Source: JAJECS01 sp965243625 (GTDB taxonomy: Bacteria; Chloroflexota; UBA11872). Taken from it: a DNA stretch of 64,000 nucleotides. Position 1 is the first letter of the stretch. Each line of letters begins with the position of its first letter. The position numbers were made by a program, and so were the translations under genes. Location: contig CBDEVI010000002.1 of the NCBI GenBank assembly GCA_965243625.1, forward strand, positions 1,116,001-1,180,000, given 5' to 3'. Of the stretch, positions 8,822 through 16,426 are shown in pieces. The notes below the pieces were generated by a model. The model did not search any database. It was not told the origin of the DNA and saw only the letters and a program-made list of their open reading frames with translations.

Positions 8822-9880
8822 ATGGCACGCAGGATCGTCGACCTCACCCAGCCGCTGGCTCCCGACGGAGCCGATGAGTCGTTCAGCGTCCGCGAATACG
8901 AGCGGCCGCGCAGCGGCCATGGCGTGTTCCATCGGGTCGACATGGAGACCACGGTGGGCACGCACGTCGTCACGTCGCGGCGATATCTGGCGTCGGGCTA
9001 TTCGCTGTCCGAGGCCCCGATCGACCGATTCTTCGGCGAGGGCGTGGTAGTACGGCTGGCGGCGTCGAATGGCGCGACCGAGATTACCCAGATGGACTTG
9101 GACGAAGCGGCGGGGGATCGCATACGGCGAGACGACATTGCCGTCCTGGCGCTGCCGCCCGAGGCCTCGGGCGGCGCCCGGCTCTCGGTCTTTGCCTCGC
9201 AGTGGCTGTGGGACAAGGGCGTCAAGATGCTGGTGCTCGATGAGCGCATCGCCATCGGCTCCTCCCCGTCGTGGAACGAGGAGCGCACGGTGCTCACGTC
9301 GCTGTTCGCCAATGAGATTCCGGTCGTGCGCGGCGCCACGAACACCGATCAGCTCAGCGACGAACGCTTCGCGGTGATGGCGCTGCCCATGCGCATCGAG
9401 GGGGTCGAAGCCTGGCCGGTTCGCGTGGTTGCCCTCGATCCGGGCGAGCCGCCGAGCGATGAGCCACCGCCGGCACCGGCCTCCACTGACGAAGAGCCCG
9501 CGATCGCACCCGACGCCGAGGCTTCCGAAGCGGACTCGCAGGAAGTGTCCGGGGCAGTGCCGGCAACTGCACCCGACGCTGAAGTCTCCGAAGGCGAAGA
9601 GCCGCGCGACGAGCCGACAGCCGCCCCGGCGGAGGCGACGGCTACGGAGGCCGCGGCAACGGACGACGCCGAGCAAGAGCCCGGTTCGGCGACCGCCGAG
9701 CGGCGGCCGTCCGAAGCCACCGACACCGAGCCCGTGCAGGCGGAGTCGTCAGCGTCGGATGCCGAAAGCGATTCCAGCGAAACCGACGATAGTGATGCGT
9801 CGGCGCCCGAAGCGACCGACGCCAAGTCCGCCGACGACGTCAGCGACGCGGAATCAGAATCGTCTCGCCAATCTGGATAG
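8822..9880 (+). CDS. Cyclase-family (kynurenine-formamidase fold) pseudoenzyme with acidic disordered tail
   Basis: Residues of about 1-205 follow the PF04199 cyclase/kynurenine formamidase fold throughout: RIVDLTQPL at the start, YSLSEAPIDRFFGEGVVVRL in the middle, and MALPMRIEGVEAWPVRVVAL at the end. The metal-binding motif HxGTHxDxPxH reads TTVGTHVVTSRR, so two His and the Asp are replaced, and the later 'DTPS' and 'hpaH' positions read DERI and WNEE. The protein is therefore probably not a metal-dependent hydrolase. The last 140 or so residues are a Pro/Ala/Glu/Asp/Ser low-complexity tail with an imperfect APDAEASEAD / APDAEVSEGE repeat. The ATG at 8822 is chosen over TTG at 8813. The 3' end overlaps the convergent LysM gene by 41 bases. 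Confidence 0.75.
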   Translation: MARRIVDLTQPLAPDGADESFSVREYERPRSGHGVFHRVDMETTVGTHVVTSRRYLASGYSLSEAPIDRFFGEGVVVRLAASNGATEITQMDLDEAAGDRIRRDDIAVLALPPEASGGARLSVFASQWLWDKGVKMLVLDERIAIGSSPSWNEERTVLTSLFANEIPVVRGATNTDQLSDERFAVMALPMRIEGVEAWPVRVVALDPGEPPSDEPPPAPASTDEEPAIAPDAEASEADSQEVSGAVPATAPDAEVSEGEEPRDEPTAAPAEATATEAAATDDAEQEPGSATAERRPSEATDTEPVQAESSASDAESDSSETDDSDASAPEATDAKSADDVSDAESESSRQSG

Positions 9881-10352
9881 TCCACGGCTCGTCGATCCCG
9901 TTGACCGCGGCAATCTCCTCGAACGAAAACCCGAAACGACTGGCGATCCCGGCCAGCGTGTCGCCAGGCTCGACGATGTATCCGATATAGCGGGCGGGGC
10001 GCTCGGTGCGCACCGGCACGACCGTGGGCGTCGGCACCCTGGTCACCCTCAGTTCGGGCAGCGGCAGGTTGATGTTGGCGGCTGGCGGAGAGACCACCGA
10101 GAGCCTGGGGCCCGACACGGTTGGTGTTTGCGCCGGCGCCGCAGCGGTTGGCTGGAGAATGTCCGGCATCTCACCGCGAGCGCGGAGCACGTTGTCGGCC
10201 ACGACGATGAACACCACCGCGGCCACCACCAGGATCGCCGCGGCGACAATAACCAGCGTGCTTGCCGCGCTGGCTTCGGGAACGTCTGCCGGAGACGGCG
10301 CGACCGGCCGCCGGCCCTCGCTTGCGTCGCGATCCGTGCTGGGTTGAGTCAC
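9840..10352 (-). CDS. Single-pass membrane protein with C-terminal LysM domain
   Basis: A 170-residue protein with three parts: a polar N-terminal segment of about 30 residues, one transmembrane helix (about 31-53, rich in Ala/Val/Ile), a Pro/Thr/Val-rich linker, and a single LysM domain at the C-terminus (YIVEPGDTLAGIASRF ... IQIGETILIPRR). LysM binds N-acetylglucosamine-containing polymers, usually peptidoglycan, so the domain is expected outside the membrane. No enzyme domain is attached. Its final 41 bases overlap the convergent cyclase-like gene, so the last LysM residues are encoded opposite that gene's acidic tail. Confidence 0.8.
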   Translation of the reverse strand: MTQPSTDRDASEGRRPVAPSPADVPEASAASTLVIVAAAILVVAAVVFIVVADNVLRARGEMPDILQPTAAAPAQTPTVSGPRLSVVSPPAANINLPLPELRVTRVPTPTVVPVRTERPARYIGYIVEPGDTLAGIASRFGFSFEEIAAVNGIDEPWTIQIGETILIPRR

Positions 10353-10431
10353 GTCGGCGGAATCTACCAGGGGGAGGCGGCGAGCAGTGGGCCGGTATGA
10401 GTCCCCGGCAGGATGCGGCGGCCGGACAGCC

Positions 10432-10510
10432 TGGGGTGAGCGAGGGGACTTGAACCCCCAGCCTTCTGGGCCACAACCAGACGCTCTAACCTAATTGAGC
10501 TACGCCCACC
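10432..10510 (-). tRNA. tRNA-His (anticodon GTG) with encoded CCA
   Basis: Read on the minus strand, a full cloverleaf can be folded. The acceptor GTGGGCG pairs with CGCTCAC (one G-U), the D arm follows TAGCTC, the anticodon stem TCTGG/CCAGA encloses TTGTGGC giving anticodon GTG, and the T arm contains GGTTCAAGT. The discriminator is C73 opposite an extra 5' G (G-1), the identity pair of histidine tRNA. The 3' CCA is encoded at 10434-10432. No neighbouring tRNA genes are seen. Confidence 0.93.
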
Positions 10511-10553
10511 ATGCGATGCCGAATTCTATAACGACCTTCCGGTCCTGAATCCG

Positions 10554-10582
10554 TTGGGCGCGGCATTGGTGCGATGTACAAT
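10554..10582 (+). promoter_or_regulatory. Predicted sigma-70-type promoter for guaB leader
   Basis: A -10 box TACAAT (10577-10582, five of six matches) lies 17 bases after a weak -35 TTGGGC (10554-10559). Transcription would start near 10589, just before the structured leader of guaB. Confidence 0.5.
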
Positions 10583-10605
10583 GCCTCAATGTTGAGTGGT
10601 CTTGT

Positions 10606-10700
10606 GCCGCGTTGGGAACGAGCGCACGTTTGCCCGTGCGCCTGACGCGGCTGAACGTCGCTGGTACCGCACCCCGATCGACCGTTGATCGGGGTGCTTT
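10606..10700 (+). promoter_or_regulatory. T-box-like leader RNA with intrinsic terminator upstream of guaB
   Basis: Two structured parts are visible. First, an arm GCCGCGT (10606-10612) / ACGCGGC (10645-10651) encloses an asymmetric internal loop (TGGGAACGA against CTG) and an inner hairpin GCGCACG/CGTGCGC, resembling a short stem I. Second, CTGGTACCGC (10661-10670) matches the T-box core 'UGGNACCGC', whose UGGN pairs with the uncharged tRNA end. It is immediately followed by a terminator: 10669-10679 pairs with 10687-10697 over an 11-bp stem, then TTT. GTCG (10657-10660) can instead pair with CGAC (10679-10682), giving a rival antiterminator. The specifier codon is not certain, and T-boxes normally control aminoacyl-tRNA or amino-acid genes, so this remains a strong candidate rather than a proven element. 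Confidence 0.5.
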
Positions 10701-10736
10701 GCGTTCCGGGGAGGCTCCGGACAGGGAGGTTACGGC

Positions 10737-12257
10737 GTGAGCGTTGAGTCAGATCCGCTGCGGACCGAAGAGCTGCACTCGGTGGGCAACCGGACGATCG
10801 TCGAAGGCCTGACCTTTGACGACGTTCTCCTGGTCCCGGGTCGATCCGAGGTCCTTCCCACCGATGTGTCGACGCGCACGCGCATCACCCCGCGAATCAC
10901 GCTCAATGTTCCCTTGGTCTCGGCGGCGATGGACACCGTCACCGAGGCCCGAATGGCCATCACGCTGGCGCGGGCCGGCGGGATTGGCGTGATCCACCGC
11001 AACCTGGGACTCGAGGATCAGGCGCTCGAAGTCGACAAGGTCAAGCGCTCGCAGTCCGGGATGATCGTCGACCCCATCACCTTGCCGCCGACGGCCACCG
11101 TGGGCGAGGCCAACGAGGTCATGGCGCGGTACCGCATTTCGGGCGTGCCGATCACCGACTCGCGCGGGCAGCTGGTCGGCATCCTCACCAACCGCGACCT
11201 GCGCTTTTGCCGCGACGACGCGATGCAGGTCGCCGATCTGATGACGACCGAGCGCCTGGTCACCGCGCCGGTCGGCACCACGCTCGAGCAGGCCGAGGAG
11301 CTGCTGCATCTGCACCGCATCGAGAAGCTCCCGGTCGTGGATGAGGGCGGGCAGCTGCGTGGACTCATCACGGTCAAGGACATCGCCAAGCGCGAGGAGT
11401 TTCCCGGCGCGGTCTATGACGCGTCGGGACGATTGGTTGTTGCCGGCGCCATCGGCACCCACAACGAAGGTCTCCCGCGCGCCCGCGAGTTGGTGGCGGC
11501 GGGAGCCGACGCGGTGGTTGTGGACTCCGCGCACGGACACCACGGCGCGGTCATCGACACGGTGCGCCGCGTCAAGGAGTCGCTGGACGTGGACGTGATC
11601 GCGGGCAACGTGGCCACGGCGGCGGGCGCCAGCGCGCTGATCCAGGCCGGCGCCGACTGCGTCAAGGTCGGCATTGGCCCTGCGGCCATCTGCACCACGC
11701 GCATCGTGGCGGGGGTCGGCGTACCCCAGCTCACGGCCATTTCCGACTGCCTCGGGCCATGCAGCGAGCACGGCGTGCCGCTTATCGCCGACGGCGGCGT
11801 GCGCTATTCGGGCGACATCGCCAAGGCGATCGGCGCCGGCGGGGCCGCGGTCATGATCGGCAACATGTTCGCCGGCACGGACGACAGCCCGGGCGAGATC
11901 GTCTACCGCCAGGGCGAGCGATTCAAGGAATACCGCGGCATGGGCTCGATCGGCGCCATGATGGAGCGCGCGGGATCGTCGCGCGACCGCTACGGTCAGC
12001 ACCAGGTCCACGACGCCGCCAAGCTGGTCGCCGAAGGCGTGGAGGCCCAGACGCCCTACCGCGGTCCCACGGTGAACATGATCAATCAGCTTGTCGGCGG
12101 CCTCCGATCGGCGATGGGATACGTCGGCGCGGCCGACATCCGCGAGCTGCAGACCAAGGGCCGATTCGTTCGTGCCTCCCGTGCCAGCGTCGACGAGGGG
12201 CACCCACACGATGTCGTGCTCATCAAAGAGGCGCCCAACTACCACGCGCCGCGCTAG
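10737..12257 (+). CDS. guaB: Inosine-5'-monophosphate dehydrogenase
   Basis: Converts IMP to XMP using NAD, the first committed step of GMP synthesis. At 506 residues it is the usual IMPDH length. Order: N-terminal barrel segment (GLTFDDVLLVPGRSEV), a pair of CBS domains at about residues 110-225, then the rest of the barrel with the catalytic loop GIGPAAICTTR (Cys319 forms the thioimidate), the IMP phosphate site, and the flap EYRGMGSIGAMM. The GTG start has a good AGGGAGG ribosome-binding site upstream. The 226-base gap before it holds a promoter and a structured T-box-like leader with a terminator, so expression is probably controlled by attenuation. Confidence 0.95.
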   Translation: MSVESDPLRTEELHSVGNRTIVEGLTFDDVLLVPGRSEVLPTDVSTRTRITPRITLNVPLVSAAMDTVTEARMAITLARAGGIGVIHRNLGLEDQALEVDKVKRSQSGMIVDPITLPPTATVGEANEVMARYRISGVPITDSRGQLVGILTNRDLRFCRDDAMQVADLMTTERLVTAPVGTTLEQAEELLHLHRIEKLPVVDEGGQLRGLITVKDIAKREEFPGAVYDASGRLVVAGAIGTHNEGLPRARELVAAGADAVVVDSAHGHHGAVIDTVRRVKESLDVDVIAGNVATAAGASALIQAGADCVKVGIGPAAICTTRIVAGVGVPQLTAISDCLGPCSEHGVPLIADGGVRYSGDIAKAIGAGGAAVMIGNMFAGTDDSPGEIVYRQGERFKEYRGMGSIGAMMERAGSSRDRYGQHQVHDAAKLVAEGVEAQTPYRGPTVNMINQLVGGLRSAMGYVGAADIRELQTKGRFVRASRASVDEGHPHDVVLIKEAPNYHAPR

Positions 12258-12341
12258 CCGGCGCGCTCGCGCACGGGATCGACACCTGAGGCACGCCGCG
12301 CCGGCACGAGGCCGCCGCGCGCGCCGCTCCGGCACGGGTCG

Positions 12342-14342
12342 ATGAGCCTGATCCTCGGAGTCGACACGGGCGGAACGTTCACCGACGCCGTCCTGCTCGA
12401 CGCGGACTCCGGCACTGTCACGGCCGCGCACAAGGCGCTCACCACCCACGAGAATCTGGCCGTCGGGATCGAGGCCGCGCTGGATGGGTTGCCCGCCAGC
12501 GACTGGCTGCAAGTGCACCGAGCGGCCTTGTCCACCACGCTGGCGACCAATGCCGCCCTCGAGGGCTTGGGAAGCCGCGTCGGCTGCATCCTCATCGGCT
12601 ACGACCCCGGCGTCATGCAGCACTACCGCCTGGACCGCCATATCCGCGCGTCGGCGGTCGCGCACGTGGAGGGACGCCACGACATCTTCGGCGAGGAGGT
12701 AACGCCGCTCGACGAGGATGGGTTGCGGGACGCGGTGGAGCGCCTGGCGCCCGAGGTCGACGCGCTGGCCATTTCGAGCTACCTGGCGCCGCGCAATCCG
12801 GATCATGAGCAGCGCGCGGTGCGTTTGGTCAGCGAGCTCACCAGCCTGCCGGTCGTGGCCGGCGGCGCCCTGAGTTCGCAGATCAATTCGATTCGCCGCG
12901 GCACGACGGCCACGCTCAATGCCAGGTTGCTGGCCGTGACCGGCGAGCTGCTCCGCACGTTGGAGCATGCGGTTCGGAGTCGCGGCGTGAGCCCGGCGCC
13001 ATTGGTCGTCCGCGGCGACGCGACGCTGATGGCGCTGGACCTGGCCCGTAAACGGCCCATCGACACCCTGTTCTCGGGGCCCGCGGCCAGCGCCGTCGGC
13101 GGCGCCCGGCTGGCCGGCATCGACCAGGCGGTCGTGGTGGACATGGGCGGCACGTCGACCGACGTTGGAATCCTCGACGGTGGCCGCCCGACCCTGAGCA
13201 AGCGAGGAGCATCTCTCGCCGGCTGGCGCACAGCCGTGCGCGCGGCCGCCGTGCGCGCGGCGGCGATCGGCGGTGACAGCCGCGTGCGAGCGGATCCCCT
13301 CGACCTCGTCATCGGACCCGAGCGCGTCGTGCCGCTGTCACGCGCCGCGCGCGAGTCGCCCGAGATCCGCGCCCGCCTGGCCGAGCTTGACGCGCAACGC
13401 CAATCGCATCGGCTGGTCCCGGTATGGGAGTTCTTCGCCCTGGGCCGACCTCGCGCCGACGAAGTGGTATCGACCGGCGAGCAGCGCGTGCTAGAGGCGC
13501 TGGAGCACGGTCCACTCGATGTGCTCACGCTTGCCAACCGGGCCGGCGTCGCCGACGCCCGCCTGCTCCCCATCGGCGGCCTGGTTGCGCGTCGACTGGT
13601 CGCGCGGATCGGGCTCACGCCCACCGACCTGCTGCACGTGCGCGGCGAGTACACCGAATTCGATGTCGAGGCGGCGACCCTCGCCAGCCGCATTGCCGCG
13701 CGCGAGAGCCGCACCGAGCACGAGGCGTTTGTGGCTCGCGTCCACGAAGCGGTGATTCGGGCCCTGTGCGTCGCCACCCTGCGCCGCGCCATCGCCGCGG
13801 GGCGGCCCGATCTCGCCGAATCCGACGAGAAACTGGGCGCGTATTTGCTCGACGCGAGCGCGTCGCCGTCCAGCCGCGTCGGGCCGCTGGACGTTGGATT
13901 GGGTCTCACGCTGCCGCTGATCGCCCTCGGCGCCGCGGGCGCCGCATGGCTGCCCCAGGTAGCCGGCCGTCTCCGCACCGAGGTCGTCGTTCCCGATCAC
14001 GCGGCCGTAGCGAGCGCGGTTGGCGCCGCGTCCACTCGAATCGTGCAGGAGATCGAAGTGTTGCTGCGACCGCAGTACCTGCGCCGCGGGGGAGTCATCG
14101 ACTACGCCGTCCATAGTCCCGAGGGGCGGGCGATGTTCGGCTCCGAGTCCCAGGCCCGAGCGCACGCGCTTGCCGTGGGCCCCCGCCTCGCCGCGGAGGC
14201 CGCCGCCGAGGCCGGCGAGCCCTGCCCCACCATCGACGTCGATGAGCAGACCTGGAGCCTCGACCAGGACGACCCTGAAGCGCCGCCCCAACTCATGGAA
14301 ACCCGCTTCCGGTTTACGGCCACGGAGGCCGGCGACACCTAG
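12342..14342 (+). CDS. Hydantoinase/oxoprolinase (HyuA) family protein
   Basis: A 666-residue protein of the hydantoinase A/oxoprolinase superfamily, an ASKHA-like ATP-binding fold. The opening SLILGVDTGGTFTDAVLLD is the phosphate-1 motif. The central VVVDMGGTSTDVGIL is the second glycine-rich motif, and RRGTTATLNA lies between. The C-terminal third is divergent from classical HyuA and carries a long Ala/Arg-rich segment. No hyuB (beta subunit) is adjacent, so a complete N-methylhydantoinase or oxoprolinase is not encoded here, and the substrate is unknown. It sits between guaB and greA on the same strand with an 84-base gap before it. Confidence 0.8.
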   Translation: MSLILGVDTGGTFTDAVLLDADSGTVTAAHKALTTHENLAVGIEAALDGLPASDWLQVHRAALSTTLATNAALEGLGSRVGCILIGYDPGVMQHYRLDRHIRASAVAHVEGRHDIFGEEVTPLDEDGLRDAVERLAPEVDALAISSYLAPRNPDHEQRAVRLVSELTSLPVVAGGALSSQINSIRRGTTATLNARLLAVTGELLRTLEHAVRSRGVSPAPLVVRGDATLMALDLARKRPIDTLFSGPAASAVGGARLAGIDQAVVVDMGGTSTDVGILDGGRPTLSKRGASLAGWRTAVRAAAVRAAAIGGDSRVRADPLDLVIGPERVVPLSRAARESPEIRARLAELDAQRQSHRLVPVWEFFALGRPRADEVVSTGEQRVLEALEHGPLDVLTLANRAGVADARLLPIGGLVARRLVARIGLTPTDLLHVRGEYTEFDVEAATLASRIAARESRTEHEAFVARVHEAVIRALCVATLRRAIAAGRPDLAESDEKLGAYLLDASASPSSRVGPLDVGLGLTLPLIALGAAGAAWLPQVAGRLRTEVVVPDHAAVASAVGAASTRIVQEIEVLLRPQYLRRGGVIDYAVHSPEGRAMFGSESQARAHALAVGPRLAAEAAAEAGEPCPTIDVDEQTWSLDQDDPEAPPQLMETRFRFTATEAGDT

Positions 14343-14366
14343 CCAACCTCAGTCGGCCCGCTCGCC

Positions 14367-14372
14367 TATAAT
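14367..14372 (+). promoter_or_regulatory. Candidate -10 box for greA
   Basis: A perfect TATAAT lies in the 97-base gap between the HyuA-like gene and greA. No good -35 is seen 16-18 bases upstream. An overlapping TTGACA (14372-14377) could instead act as a -35, but its downstream -10 is poor. A short leader of about 60 bases with GC-rich inverted repeats follows. Confidence 0.4.
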
Positions 14373-14439
14373 TGACACCGTCACCGCGCAGCGCACCATG
14401 CCAGCCCGGCTGCGGCTTTGGGGGAGGCGAACCAGGCCT

Positions 14440-14898
14440 ATGGCGACCAAGTTCTTGACCGAGGAAGGGCGTCTGCGCCTCGAGGCCGAGCTTCACGAGC
14501 TGAAGACGGTGAAACGCCCGGAGATCATCCGACGCATCCACGAGGCCAAGGAATTCGGCGAGCTAAGCGAGGGTAACGAGCCGGACGAGGTCAAGAACGA
14601 CCAGGCGTTCACCGAAGGCCGCATCATGATGCTGGAGCGGCTGCTGCGCGACGCCATCATCGTCAGCGAGCATTCGTCCGATACCGTCAGCATCGGCGCC
14701 ACCGTCAGCGTCCGTGACGACGGCGAGAGCCAGCGTGAGTTCACCATCGTCGGGACCGAGGAAATCGACCTCGCCACCGGCAAGATTTCGAACGAATCGC
14801 CGCTGGGCCTGGCGCTCGTGGGGCGCAAGGTCGGCGAGCACGTGACCGTGGAGACGCCCGCAGGCACGCGCGCCTACGAGATCACAGGAATCACCTGA
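14440..14898 (+). CDS. greA: Transcription elongation factor GreA
   Basis: A 152-residue GreA/GreB-type factor that rescues backtracked RNA polymerase by stimulating transcript cleavage. The N-terminal coiled coil begins MATKFLTEEGRLRLEAEL. The hairpin tip reads GELSEGNEPDEVKNDQA, where the catalytic acidic residues of GreA ('DLSENAEY') are represented by the Glu/Asp cluster. The C-terminal FKBP-like domain ends SPLGLALVGRKVGEHV. The stop codon TGA overlaps the proposed CTG start of lysS, so the two should be cotranscribed and perhaps translationally coupled. Confidence 0.93.
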   Translation: MATKFLTEEGRLRLEAELHELKTVKRPEIIRRIHEAKEFGELSEGNEPDEVKNDQAFTEGRIMMLERLLRDAIIVSEHSSDTVSIGATVSVRDDGESQREFTIVGTEEIDLATGKISNESPLGLALVGRKVGEHVTVETPAGTRAYEITGIT

Positions 14899-16361
14899 TC
14901 GCGGAGCCAGCGCCGGGCGACCGTCTCTACGAGGCGCGGCTCGCCAAGCTGAACCGCATGGCCGCGGCGGGCGATCCGGTGTTTCCCTCCCGCGTGCCCC
15001 GCTCCCACCGGGCGGCCGATGCGCGCTCGCTGGTTGACGACCCAAGCAGCTCCGAGGTCGACGTCGCCGGGCGCGTGATGTCGCTGCGGCGGATGGGCAA
15101 AACCAGCTTCGCGGCGGTGCGCGACGGCTCGGGCGAGATCCAGCTCTTCCTGAACGCCAGAGAGCTGGGCGCGGATGCCTATCGGCACATCCTCGACATA
15201 CTCGACGTGGGCGACATCGTGTCGGCCGGCGGGCCGGTGTTTCGCACGCGCGCGGGCGAGCCGTCGGTGCGCGTGCAGCGGCTGACGGTCGCCGTGAAGG
15301 CCCTGCGCCCCCTGCCTGAGAAATGGCGCGGCCTACAGGACCCGGAAGCGCGGTACCGCCAGCGCTATCTCGACGTCATCGCCAACCAGGACGTGCGCGA
15401 GCGTTTCGAGGCCCGGACGAGGATCGTCAGCACGATTCGCCGTGTGCTCGACGCACAGGGGTACATGGAGGTGGAAACCCCTTCGCTGCAGCCGCTCTAC
15501 GGCGGCGGCAGCGCCGTGCCCTTCACCACCCATTACGAGGCCCTGGGACGCGACTTTTACCTGCGCATCGCCGACGAGTTGTATCTCAAGCGTCTGCTGG
15601 TCGCCGGCTACGAGCGCGTGTATGAGATCTGCAAGGACTATCGCAACGAGGGCATCGACCGCACCCACTGCCCGGAGTTCACCATGCTCGAGGCCTACCA
15701 GGCCTTTGCCGATCTCGGCGACATGCTCCGGCTCACCGAGGCGCTGGTGGTGGAGGCGGCGAAGGCCGTCGCCGGCGACACCCGCGTCGCCCACGGCGAC
15801 ACGACGCTCGACTTCACGCCGCCGTGGCGACAGGTGACCTACCGCGACGCCCTGTTCGAGGCCGTGGGCATCGACCTCGACGACGAGCAGCTGAGCGATG
15901 AGCAGATCCGCGAGGCGGCGACCGGCCGCGGCGTGGCGCTCGAAGCCGGCGCGGCGCGCGCCCGCATGCTCGACGAGATCACCAAGACCTGCGTGGAGCC
16001 CGCGTTCGTGCAACCGACCTTCCTCACCCGCTACCCGGCCGAGACCACGCCCCTGGCCAAGCGCGCGCCGGACGACCCACGTTATGTCGAGCGCTTCGAG
16101 CCTTTCGTGCTGGGTATGGAGCTGGGCAACGGCTATACCGAGCTGAACGATCCCATCGACCAGCGCCGTCGCCTGAGCGAGCAGGCCGACGACGACGCCG
16201 AAGCGCATCCGGTTGACGAGGACTTCATTCGCGCGCTGGAACACGGCATGCCGCCCGCGGGCGGCCTGGGCCTCGGCATCGATCGGCTGACCATGGTGCT
16301 CACGGACGCGCCCAACATCCGCGACGTCATCCTGTTCCCCCAACTGCGAACGCCTGCGTAG
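14895..16361 (+). CDS. lysS: Lysyl-tRNA synthetase, class II
   Basis: Charges tRNA-Lys. It contains an N-terminal OB-fold anticodon-binding domain (VAGRVMSLRRMGKTSFAAVRD), class II motif 2 (EICKDYRNEGIDRTHCPEF) and motif 3 (GGLGLGIDRLTMVL). The first ATG, at 14958, would delete the N-terminal helix DRLYEARLAKLNRM, which matches the conserved LysS opening 'RLAKL..L...G..PFP'. No ATG, GTG or TTG lies upstream in frame, but a CTG at 14895 does. It overlaps the greA stop and is preceded by AGGA at suitable spacing, giving 488 residues, the family norm. The start is therefore inferred to be CTG. Confidence 0.92.
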   Translation: MIAEPAPGDRLYEARLAKLNRMAAAGDPVFPSRVPRSHRAADARSLVDDPSSSEVDVAGRVMSLRRMGKTSFAAVRDGSGEIQLFLNARELGADAYRHILDILDVGDIVSAGGPVFRTRAGEPSVRVQRLTVAVKALRPLPEKWRGLQDPEARYRQRYLDVIANQDVRERFEARTRIVSTIRRVLDAQGYMEVETPSLQPLYGGGSAVPFTTHYEALGRDFYLRIADELYLKRLLVAGYERVYEICKDYRNEGIDRTHCPEFTMLEAYQAFADLGDMLRLTEALVVEAAKAVAGDTRVAHGDTTLDFTPPWRQVTYRDALFEAVGIDLDDEQLSDEQIREAATGRGVALEAGAARARMLDEITKTCVEPAFVQPTFLTRYPAETTPLAKRAPDDPRYVERFEPFVLGMELGNGYTELNDPIDQRRRLSEQADDDAEAHPVDEDFIRALEHGMPPAGGLGLGIDRLTMVLTDAPNIRDVILFPQLRTPA

Positions 16362-16426
16362 AATCGGGGACAGAACAACTCGGCCCGCGGTGTGCCGGCC
16401 GTTGCGATTCGCTACGTTGCCCCCAC

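Noticed and set aside
8603..8828. A HEPN toxin partner for the MNT protein
   Set aside because: Minus-strand frames show at most a vague helix pattern and no conserved RxxxxH motif.
10749..12968. A 739-codon open frame antisense to guaB and the HyuA-like gene
   Set aside because: Shadow of guaB codon bias. No recognised domain; guaB is unambiguous on the other strand.
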